Source of the DNA: Pseudomonadota bacterium
GTDB taxonomy: Bacteria; Myxococcota_A; UBA9160; JADFDR01
DNA length: 49,604 nt
Reading direction: 5' to 3'
Assembly: GCA_003353845.1 (NCBI GenBank)
Contig: PIVT01000024.1
Coordinates: forward strand, 1 to 49,604
Within the stretch, counting starts at the first letter, position 1. Each line of letters starts with the position of its first letter. Shown here in pieces: positions 30,345 through 37,316 of the stretch. The translations under genes and the position numbers were made by a program. The notes below the pieces were generated by a model that saw nothing but the letters and a program-made list of their open reading frames with translations, did no database searches and was not told the origin of the DNA.

Positions 30345-32039
30345 TTACGCGAGGATCGGGCCAAGCTGGCTTTTGATCTTGTCCGCGACGCGAAAGGCAT
30401 TGGCGTAAATGGTCCAGGTGTAGGGGACACTTCCCCCGGTGGGCATAAAGCTGCCGTCAGAAACAAACAAGTTCTCCGCTTCATGGGCGCGGCAATCGGG
30501 GTCGAGCACCGAATGCGCAGGGTCGTTTCCAAACCGACAGCCGCCTGCCTGCAAGTTTGCAGGGGGAGATCCCGAGGCAAAGGACAACACCTCCCGGGCT
30601 CCCATTTTTTCCAGCACCTCAGCCCCTTTGGCCGCTAAATACCAGCCTATTTGGAGATTGTGCATGTGAAACCCTGCGCGCACTCGGGCTACAGGGGATC
30701 CCCATTTGTCTTTGACCACAGGATCCAAGCCCACAAAACTATTGTCGTGGGGAACCCAATCGCAAAAGGCTTCTACCTTGACATAAGCGGATTCAGAAAA
30801 ATGAGTCTCGAGTTGGCGTTTCAAGGGTTTGCCCCAGACAAAGCCTTGGCGGCTCTCCACCTGGCGCGTGGCCCGAGCAATGGGCGCTGGGGACCTGTGA
30901 ATGAAATCCAGCGTCCCCCCTTTCACCGGCTCTCCAAAAACAGGGTCATCGATGACGTACCAACTCTGCAGCGATCGATTGATAAAAGGACCTATTTGTC
31001 GATAGGAAGGTGCCTGTTCTGCATCCATCTCGGCATAGGGAAGACTGCCGGAAGCCGCTCCCCCGCCAGAAAACAATAAGTTCCGACCCACTTGCCCACT
31101 GCCGTTGGCCAACCCCTGGCGGTGGCGAGGGCCCGTGGAACGCAATAACAGGCGCGCGCTTTCAATGGCCTGACAAGCCACGGCAAAAACACGCGCTCGC
31201 ACATGCACTTCCTTTCCCGTTTGGTCGAAGTACGTAGCCTGCGTGACTCGCCCTTTGGCATCACTCGTCAAATGTGAAACCATGGCGTGCGGGCGGATAA
31301 CACAATTCCCTGTCGCCACCGCACGTCCCAACAGCGCAGCCCGCGAACTTCCTTTCGCACCTGTGGCACATCCATAACTTCCACAATAGCCGCTGTAGCT
31401 ACACCCTCCCCGCTCGGCATGAGGCTGGCTCAAAATGGCTCTGGGCGTGGGAATCGAATGCACTCCCATCTTTTCACAAGCCACATCGATCCGTTTGGCA
31501 ATGGGATGTTCGTTCGTGGGAGGAAAAGGGAAAGCGGCCGTACTTCTCGGCTCAGCGCCGGGGTGAGACACGACTCGACCGGAAACACCCACCTCCTGCT
31601 CCACTTTTGTGTAATAGGGCTCTAAATCTTCATAGGAAATGGGCCAATCAACAATGTTGGCTCCGGGCAAGTTTCCGAAGCTGCTCTTCAGGCGAAAATC
31701 GACGGGTTTCAAGCGGTGAAAATACCCGCTCATAAAATTGCTCGACCCCCCGACGCAGTTTCCATTCCAAAAATTTATGCCCGCTTCCCGCGTCGAACGT
31801 GCTTCCCACTTGTCGTTGACATCCTGCCTTTCCACCATTTGGGGTTCTTCCCTCAGATCTGGCTTGTACTCACTGCGGCGACAGCAGGCGATCTCATCCT
31901 TGAAAAAGTCTTTATCTTGAAACCAAGGTCCCTTTTCAAGCACGACGACTGAATAGCCCGCTTGCGCCAGAGAAAACGCGACGGGGCCACCCCCTGCACC
32001 ACTTCCAATCACACAAACGTCAAATTCATCTCTGAGCAC
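30345..32039 (-). CDS. GMC family FAD-dependent oxidoreductase
   Basis: 564 residues. The dinucleotide-binding motif VIGSGAGGGP (10-19) is at the N-terminus with EKGPWF after it. NGNCVGGSSNFMSGYF (near 95-110) is the flavin-attachment and loop region. The end (VSDGSFMPTGGSVPYTWTIYANAFRVADKI) is the C-terminal GMC signature. Typical substrates are sugar acids, polyols or alcohols. With the small subunit gene just upstream (35-base gap) it looks like the gluconate/fructose dehydrogenase type, though no cytochrome subunit follows. GTG start with AGGAG 8 bases upstream. Confidence 0.93.
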   Translation of the reverse strand: MLRDEFDVCVIGSGAGGGPVAFSLAQAGYSVVVLEKGPWFQDKDFFKDEIACCRRSEYKPDLREEPQMVERQDVNDKWEARSTREAGINFWNGNCVGGSSNFMSGYFHRLKPVDFRLKSSFGNLPGANIVDWPISYEDLEPYYTKVEQEVGVSGRVVSHPGAEPRSTAAFPFPPTNEHPIAKRIDVACEKMGVHSIPTPRAILSQPHAERGGCSYSGYCGSYGCATGAKGSSRAALLGRAVATGNCVIRPHAMVSHLTSDAKGRVTQATYFDQTGKEVHVRARVFAVACQAIESARLLLRSTGPRHRQGLANGSGQVGRNLLFSGGGAASGSLPYAEMDAEQAPSYRQIGPFINRSLQSWYVIDDPVFGEPVKGGTLDFIHRSPAPIARATRQVESRQGFVWGKPLKRQLETHFSESAYVKVEAFCDWVPHDNSFVGLDPVVKDKWGSPVARVRAGFHMHNLQIGWYLAAKGAEVLEKMGAREVLSFASGSPPANLQAGGCRFGNDPAHSVLDPDCRAHEAENLFVSDGSFMPTGGSVPYTWTIYANAFRVADKIKSQLGPILA

Positions 32040-32074
32040 TGAGCTCTCCTACAATCGTCGCGCGCTGCATGCCC

Positions 32075-32647
32075 TTATTTAAGAGAGTCGCGAGAGTTCC
32101 GAGGCGGCAATGGAAATCCAGGCGTGATCCCCAGCCACTTCCAGCCCATTCCGTCAGGATTTCCACCGCGACTGGGGTCTCCCAATAAGGCCTCCAGCAG
32201 GAAGTCCAACATCTCTCCCAACCAGCGCTCTCCCAACAGGGTTTTCTCGAAATCGCGTAATAGCGTTTCTTGTTCTGAGGACGACAAATCAGGAAAGCGG
32301 CGCTGGAAACGCTTGAGGCAGCGTTCCTCCAGAGCAGTAACGCCTTCTTGCAAAAGCCGGGTGTCTTCGGGATCCAGCTTGGGATCCCGCAACACCAACT
32401 TCAGGTAGCCCATCGCCTGCACATCGCGTGCGCCAGGTCGAAAGGGCTGATCCTTTGTGGCCGGTTCCGATGGCAGCAGGTGATCCAGCACCGCGGCCAA
32501 AGCCTCCCACTGCCCTGCCGAGATTCCCATCTCTTCCGAGGCCAATTGCAATTGCAGATCGCGGGCAGCCGCCTCCAGGGCCGATAGGGAACTCGCCCCC
32601 AACACCAGCCCCTGCAGGCTTCGCGCCAGAAAACGTCTTCGCTTCAT
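32075..32647 (-). CDS. Gluconate 2-dehydrogenase subunit 3 family protein, Tat-exported
   Basis: 190 residues from the ATG at 32647; a long in-frame extension to 32785 is unlikely. KRRRFLARSLQGLVLGASSLSAL is a twin-arginine signal. The mature part (GQWEALAAVLDHLLPSE, GYLKLVL, then FPDLSSSEQETLL) follows the subunit III pattern of gluconate 2-dehydrogenases. It is the small partner that escorts the flavoprotein to the periplasm through Tat. The GMC gene follows at once, so the pair is a two-component periplasmic dehydrogenase. Confidence 0.85.
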   Translation of the reverse strand: MKRRRFLARSLQGLVLGASSLSALEAAARDLQLQLASEEMGISAGQWEALAAVLDHLLPSEPATKDQPFRPGARDVQAMGYLKLVLRDPKLDPEDTRLLQEGVTALEERCLKRFQRRFPDLSSSEQETLLRDFEKTLLGERWLGEMLDFLLEALLGDPSRGGNPDGMGWKWLGITPGFPLPPRNSRDSLK

Positions 32648-32925
32648 CGGCTTATCTAGATTGTTCACAGTGTTTTCCAGCCTTCCCTCGCTGCAATCCC
32701 TCGTCAGATGATCACAAGGCAATAGAGGTTTCACTCCAGCGAAATTTTCAAAACTTGTGTAACAACGCTCCCATTGAGGCATCAAGAAGATAGGCCGGAA
32801 AGTCTGGACTAGTCAGTCCGAGATTGGACCTGTAGCCTACACGTCACTTGGGTCAAGCGCTGAGCCGCTGGGGCACAGCATCGAATAACTAATGTCGGGA
32901 ATAACCAAAGTCAGGAGTTGACATA

Positions 32926-33210
32926 ATGAGCAATAAGAAAATAGGCGTTTCTTCGTTTCTCGCACTCGCATGTGGTGCACTCATGTTTGCGGGGACCGCC
33001 CAGGCTGTCCCCAAACAACCAAAGACCTGGGAAAAATGTACGGGCGTTTCCAAAGCGGGCATGAACGACTGCGGTGCTGTAGACGGCAGCCACAAATGTT
33101 CGGGACAGGCGACAAAAGACAATGACCCCAACGAGTGGGTTTATGTACCCAAGGGCACTTGCGAAAAATTGGGTGGAGAAGTCATTGGCGAGAAGCCTGC
33201 CAAGAGCTAG
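32926..33210 (+). CDS. DUF2282 protein, bufferin-like (BufA1) precursor peptide
   Basis: 94 residues. A signal peptide ends after A-Q-A (about residue 27). The mature part [20 protein letters not shown] (35-54), then [21 protein letters not shown], has four Cys (38, 49, 58, 79) in the spacing of the DUF2282 family. Members studied recently, called bufferins, are ribosomally made peptides in which a multinuclear iron oxidase (DUF692, BufB) with BufC converts Cys to thiooxazoles that bind copper in the periplasm. No DUF692 or DUF2063 gene is in this window. The ATG has AGGAG 9 bases upstream; a strong terminator follows. Confidence 0.88.
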   Translation: MSNKKIGVSSFLALACGALMFAGTAQAVPKQPKTWEKCTGVSKAGMNDCGAVDGSHKCSGQATKDNDPNEWVYVPKGTCEKLGGEVIGEKPAKS

Positions 33211-33221
33211 AAATTGTTCGT

Positions 33222-33275
33222 CCCCTTTCTCGCTAGAGCAAATTTTCGGCTCGAGCGAGGAAGGGGTTCTTATTC
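33222..33275. terminator. Bidirectional rho-independent terminator between the DUF2282 gene and arfB
   Basis: A 13-bp stem with one G-T pair (33222-33234 with 33254-33266) closes a 19-base loop and is followed on the plus strand by TTCTTATTCT. It lies 11 bases after the DUF2282 stop and ends just before the arfB stop, so it can serve both converging genes. Confidence 0.8.
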
Positions 33276-33704
33276 TCAGTCCTCATCGCTTGGGGACCGA
33301 CGCTTTCGATCGCGTTTTTTGGCAGACTGCACCCGCTTACTCTTCAAGCGCTTCTCACGTGCGGAACGCGAAACTTTTGTGGGGCGACGTGCTCGCCGTC
33401 CCTGTGCCACTTCCAACAACATTTGTCGCAATTTTTCCAAGCAGTCGGCATGATTCCGCTCACGATCTCGATAGCGCTGGCTCGAAAGAACCAAGACGCC
33501 ATCATTCGTAATACGGCGCTTGAAATGCGCGTAGAAACGCGCGCGAACCTCATCCGGTAGATGCGGTGAATTCATCACATCCCAGCGCAGGATCACCTTC
33601 GTATTCACCTTGTTTACATTCTGGCCACCCGGGCCACCGCTACGAGCATACTGATAGCTAAACTCGCGCAGCGGAATCCCTAATTGTGGCGTTACAACCA
33701 GCAT
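33276..33704 (-). CDS. arfB: Alternative ribosome-rescue factor ArfB (YaeJ-type peptidyl-tRNA hydrolase)
   Basis: 142 residues, the usual size. The catalytic G-G-Q (26-28) is in SGGPGGQNVNKVNTKVILRW, and a lysine/arginine-rich C-terminal tail (RRPTKVSRSAREKRLKSKRVQSAKKR) enters the mRNA channel of stalled ribosomes. The enzyme hydrolyses peptidyl-tRNA on non-stop complexes. The ATG at 33704 has GGAGG 7 bases upstream. It is divergent from the first RND exporter. Confidence 0.95.
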   Translation of the reverse strand: MLVVTPQLGIPLREFSYQYARSGGPGGQNVNKVNTKVILRWDVMNSPHLPDEVRARFYAHFKRRITNDGVLVLSSQRYRDRERNHADCLEKLRQMLLEVAQGRRARRPTKVSRSAREKRLKSKRVQSAKKRDRKRRSPSDED

Positions 33705-33806
33705 TGAATCCTCCGAAACGACCCACCCGTTACAACTTGAGCTGAGTTCACCTTGGCCCCTTTTTCAAGAATGCAGTCGAGACAGACATATACTAGCTTC
33801 ATCGCG

Positions 33807-36242
33807 ATGCGGAAACGGATAGAAATTTTCTTTGGAGAGTTCGCACGGGTCGTTTTCAAACACCCTCTTATCACACTCCTTATTGTCCTGGGCAGTGCCG
33901 CCAGCCTTTTCAGCAATTTGGCAGATCTGCAACTGGATGCCTCCGTAGAGGCTTTCTTACACGAAGACGACCCCGCCCTCCTCGACTACAACGATTTTCG
34001 AAACCAATTTGGCCGCGATGAACTCAGCCTCATCGCCATTGGCCCGACGCAAGTCTTCTCCCTCGACTTCCTGAAGACACTGCGCTCCATGCACGAAGAA
34101 CTAGAAGAGACGGTGCCCTACCTGGATGAAGTCAACAGTCTGTTCAACGCCCGCAACACGCAGGGTGTGGGAGATGAACTGCTCGTCGATGACCTGCTGG
34201 AGCAGTTTCCCAGCGACGAGAGCGAACTCCCCGCACTGAAAGCGTTGGTGTTAAGCAACCCCGTCTATCAAAACCTGCTGATCTCAGAAGACGGGCTATT
34301 CACCACCGTGATTGTTCGGCAGCAAGCGTATTCATCCCTTTCAGCCGACGGAGAGCTTCAAGACACACTGGGTGACGATTTCGAGAGCTTTGAGCTTGAA
34401 GAAACCCCAGCGGAACGGAGCGAGACACCCTTCCTGACGGAACCGGAAAAGAAAGAAGCGGTCAGGGCCATTACAGCCATCGTCAAGAAATACAACAGCC
34501 CCGAATTCCCCCTCAGCCTGGCAGGATTCCCCGTGGTGGCTGACGATATCCGCGCGGCCATGCGAGCTGACATGAGCAAGTTCATGGGCTTGGCGGTTCT
34601 CACCATCGCCCTGTTCCTGTTCGTCATGTTTCGCCGCATCTCGGGGGTCGTTGCCCCTTTGCTCATCGTCATCCTATCTCTGCTGTCGACGGTCAGTTGT
34701 ATGGCCATGGCCCATGTGCCCATCATGATGCCCACACAGATCCTACCTTCTTTTTTGCTGGCCGTGGGCGTTGGCGACTCTGTGCACATCCTCGCCATCT
34801 TTTATCATCGATTGGATAAGGGCGACGACAAGGAATCGGCCATCATCTATGCCATGCAGCATTCCGGGCTTGCGGTCCTCATGACCAGCCTCACCACAGC
34901 AGCGGGCCTGGCTTCTTTCTCCACCGCAGAAGTGGCCCCCATCGCCCATCTGGGAATTTTTGCATCCTTTGGCGTGCTGTTGGCTTTTGTCTACACCGTT
35001 ACCATTCTCCCCTCCCTGATCTCCTTGTTGCCTATTTCCTCAAAGGCACCCAAGGTCAGTGACGGAAAGCATGGCGAAGCGTCCTATCTCGATCGCTTAT
35101 TGGACCAGGTCGCCGACATATCGACGAGCTACCCCAAAATCATTATTGGCGTCAGCTTAATGATCATTGTGGGATCCCTCTCATTAGCGACTACGATTCG
35201 TTTCTCACACGACCCCCTGAGTTGGTTGGCCAGTGATTCTCCCGTACGCAAAAGCACTTATTTGATCGATGAACAACTGCAAGGCAGCGGAACGATGGAA
35301 GTGATTATCGACACGGGCCAGGAAAACGGACTGGTAAACCCAACGCTCTTGCATGTACTGGACGAAGCGAACCAGCTGGCAGAGGAGATCGACGACGGAT
35401 CCGTGTTTGTCGGAAAAATCCTATCGATCACCGACATTCTCAAAGAAATCCACCAAGCCCTGCATGCCAACGATCCCAGCTTTCACTTAATCGCCGATGA
35501 TCGAGAACTGCTCGCCCAAGAGTTGCTGCTCTTTGAGAATTCCGGTTCTGATGACTTGGAAGACTTCGTGGATAGCCAATTCCAGAAGGCCCGAGTCACC
35601 ATAAAGGTACCCTGGCTCGACGCCGTTGAATACACCCGCTTCACGGAACATATCCAAAACCTCTATCGAGACCGACTCGGAGAGCTGGCACAGGTTCACA
35701 CGACGGGCATGCTTCCGTTATTAACGCGAACCGTGGACGCCGCTATGCGCAGTGCCGTGCGCAGCTACATCATTGCAGGCATCGTCATTAGCTTGATGAT
35801 GATTCTTCTCGTGGGCAATTGGCGATTGGGATTGCTCTGCATGCTTCCAAACCTGACCCCCATTTTTCTCATGGCTGGAGTCATGGGCATCTTCGACATG
35901 CCCTTGGACATGTTCACCATGCTCATCGGCTCCATTGCTATTGGGTTGGCTGTCGACGACACCATTCATTTCATGCGAAATTATACCCGCTATTTCGCCG
36001 AGACTGGAGACAACCGAGAGGCCGTCCGACACACGCTACAGACAACCGGGCGTGCCATGTTCATCACAACCGTCGTGCTGGCACTGGGCTTCTTTATTTA
36101 CATGTTTTCTAGTATGCATAATCTTTTCAATTTCGGACTCCTCACAGGTCTGGCCATTGTGACCGCACTTTTGGCCGACTATTTTCTGGCGCCTGCCCTG
36201 GTAACCCTTCTGGCTCGATCCGGGAAGGCCCTTTCATCCTAG
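33807..36242 (+). CDS. RND/MMPL family exporter 1
   Basis: 811 residues from the ATG at 33807; in-frame starts at 33753 and 33771 are alternatives. Two repeats of six helices with large extracytoplasmic loops: helix 1 near 15-35, loop 1 (LQLDASVEAFLHEDDPALLDYNDFRNQFG to 260), helices 2-6 (260-430), helix 7 near 445, loop 2 (470-660), helices 8-12 (660-805). Helix 4 has GVGDSVHILAIFYH and helix 10 has GLAVDDTIHFMRNYTRYF, with the acidic residues of the RND proton path. The size and stand-alone state fit the COG1033/MMPL group, thought to export lipids or other hydrophobic compounds. No adaptor or outer-membrane channel gene is adjacent. Paralogue of 37317-39761 and 42631-45087. Confidence 0.9.
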   Translation: MRKRIEIFFGEFARVVFKHPLITLLIVLGSAASLFSNLADLQLDASVEAFLHEDDPALLDYNDFRNQFGRDELSLIAIGPTQVFSLDFLKTLRSMHEELEETVPYLDEVNSLFNARNTQGVGDELLVDDLLEQFPSDESELPALKALVLSNPVYQNLLISEDGLFTTVIVRQQAYSSLSADGELQDTLGDDFESFELEETPAERSETPFLTEPEKKEAVRAITAIVKKYNSPEFPLSLAGFPVVADDIRAAMRADMSKFMGLAVLTIALFLFVMFRRISGVVAPLLIVILSLLSTVSCMAMAHVPIMMPTQILPSFLLAVGVGDSVHILAIFYHRLDKGDDKESAIIYAMQHSGLAVLMTSLTTAAGLASFSTAEVAPIAHLGIFASFGVLLAFVYTVTILPSLISLLPISSKAPKVSDGKHGEASYLDRLLDQVADISTSYPKIIIGVSLMIIVGSLSLATTIRFSHDPLSWLASDSPVRKSTYLIDEQLQGSGTMEVIIDTGQENGLVNPTLLHVLDEANQLAEEIDDGSVFVGKILSITDILKEIHQALHANDPSFHLIADDRELLAQELLLFENSGSDDLEDFVDSQFQKARVTIKVPWLDAVEYTRFTEHIQNLYRDRLGELAQVHTTGMLPLLTRTVDAAMRSAVRSYIIAGIVISLMMILLVGNWRLGLLCMLPNLTPIFLMAGVMGIFDMPLDMFTMLIGSIAIGLAVDDTIHFMRNYTRYFAETGDNREAVRHTLQTTGRAMFITTVVLALGFFIYMFSSMHNLFNFGLLTGLAIVTALLADYFLAPALVTLLARSGKALSS

Positions 36243-36355
36243 ATCCTCCCTGATAGAGCCTCCCTGGCCTTTCACATAACCACGGCCACACATCAGCTTT
36301 TTCCCAACCCACGCCCGTAAAAAGGTAAGATGATCCCTTCGGCAAGGACATCGAC

Positions 36356-36604
36356 ATGACCCGTTCTCATCACCTCAAAATAGATTTGATTTGCCTGGGA
36401 GTTATCACCCTCCTCATCAGCTGGCCTCTACCGAGAACCTTCACTGATGACCCCATTGAATCAGGTAATCTCCCAGCTGTTTCAAGCCCCCCTCCCCCAG
36501 CTCAGCAGCTGAAAGAATCAGAAACCTGTGACTCGATCCGTTACTGGCTCATCCATGTGGGGCAAAATCCATTTCAAGACTGCAGGGAATTGGAGCAGGA
36601 GTAA
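36356..36604 (+). CDS. Small secreted or membrane-anchored protein, unknown
   Basis: 82 residues. One hydrophobic segment (about 10-23), then a proline-rich linker (SSPPPPAQ) and two Cys near the end (ETCDSIRYW, FQDCRELEQ), which could pair outside the cytoplasm. The ATG has AAGGA about 8 bases upstream, the main reason for keeping it. No family recognised. It lies between RND exporter 1 and the His-rich gene and could be co-transcribed with the former (113-base gap). Confidence 0.45.
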   Translation: MTRSHHLKIDLICLGVITLLISWPLPRTFTDDPIESGNLPAVSSPPPPAQQLKESETCDSIRYWLIHVGQNPFQDCRELEQE

Positions 36605-36610
36605 GTTCGC

Positions 36611-36654
36611 GCAAAAAGGAAGAGCCGAATCGAGAGCTTTCCCCGATCCGGCTC
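36611..36654 (-). terminator. Rho-independent terminator of the His-rich gene
   Basis: GAGCCG (36622-36627) pairs with CGGCTC (36649-36654) and ATCG with CGAT inside it. On the minus strand the stem is followed by TTCCTTTTTGC. It starts 20 bases after the His-rich gene's stop. Confidence 0.75.
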
Positions 36655-36673
36655 CAACACATCCGAGTGATGA

Positions 36674-37087
36674 TCAATTCCGGCCACGATGATTTCCTCT
36701 TCCGTCACCATCTCTTCCCTTGCCGTCGCGATGGGCAACACGCTTGCCCTTGAATGCATGAGGTTTGCGGTGTTTCTGGCGATGATGGACGACCTTGTGG
36801 CTGGCGTGGTGACGGCGTCCATGATGCGTCGTGTAGTGATGAGAGCCCCGATGACCGGAGTGCCTATGATAGCTGTGCTTGCCATGGCGGTGCCGGTTAT
36901 AGCATTTCCGACGACCATCATGATGATCGCGCCACACTCCACTCACAATAATGGAGTTCACTGCGGGTAACATGGCGTCGATGTAAATCTCCCCTGAAAA
37001 ATCATCCCAGTCACTGGCAGTACTTACGCCTGGAGTGAATTGAATCATGAATAACGCCACGCCCACGAGGATTCCCTTCCACAGCAT
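36674..37087 (-). CDS. Histidine/arginine-rich secreted protein
   Basis: 137 residues from the ATG at 37087, with AGAGGAG about 6 bases upstream; the frame to 37168 is not needed. Signal peptide to about residue 24 (V-S-T-A-S). A short acidic stretch (DWDDFSGEIY) follows, then from about 50 to the end a highly basic tail dominated by His, Arg, Lys and Gly (HRHGKHSYHRH, HHYTTHHGRRHH, KGRDGDGRGNH). Such tails can bind metal ions or polyanions at the cell surface; no domain is recognised. The DNA is compositionally odd and frames overlapping it are shadows. Confidence 0.75.
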   Translation of the reverse strand: MLWKGILVGVALFMIQFTPGVSTASDWDDFSGEIYIDAMLPAVNSIIVSGVWRDHHDGRRKCYNRHRHGKHSYHRHSGHRGSHHYTTHHGRRHHASHKVVHHRQKHRKPHAFKGKRVAHRDGKGRDGDGRGNHRGRN

Positions 37088-37146
37088 GTTGATCTCCTCT
37101 CTTCTATGTTTCAGTAATCTATCATTTCTATATTTCCCCTCGGTTA

Positions 37147-37181
37147 GAGCGGGATTCCACGGATTCAAACCGTACCCGCTC
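37147..37181. other. Nested hairpin between the His-rich gene and RND exporter 2
   Basis: GAGCGGG (37147-37153) pairs with CCCGCTC (37175-37181). Inside it ACGG (37159-37162) pairs with CCGT (37170-37173) around a 7-base loop. A run of nine T follows from 37195, too far for a standard terminator. It lies in the leader of both divergent genes. The shape is like the acceptor/T-arm half of a tRNA, but it is not a tRNA. Confidence 0.45.
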
Positions 37182-37316
37182 CAGTTGGTTCCGAATTTTT
37201 TTTAGATTTCTTTGCTACCTCCATTAGGATCTGTACCCTGAGGGTTGACAGCGCGTTACACTCTCTTCGCCTGACCATCCTAGCCACCTCTCCAAGGCAC
37301 TAAATTAAGGTTCTAC

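Noticed and set aside
36574-36942. Second minus-strand frame over the His-rich gene
   Set aside because: A shadow in another frame; the chosen frame has the signal peptide and ribosome-binding site.
37147-37181. Possible tRNA gene
   Set aside because: Only an acceptor/T-arm-like nested hairpin is present; no anticodon or D-arm, and the loop does not follow the T-loop consensus in register.
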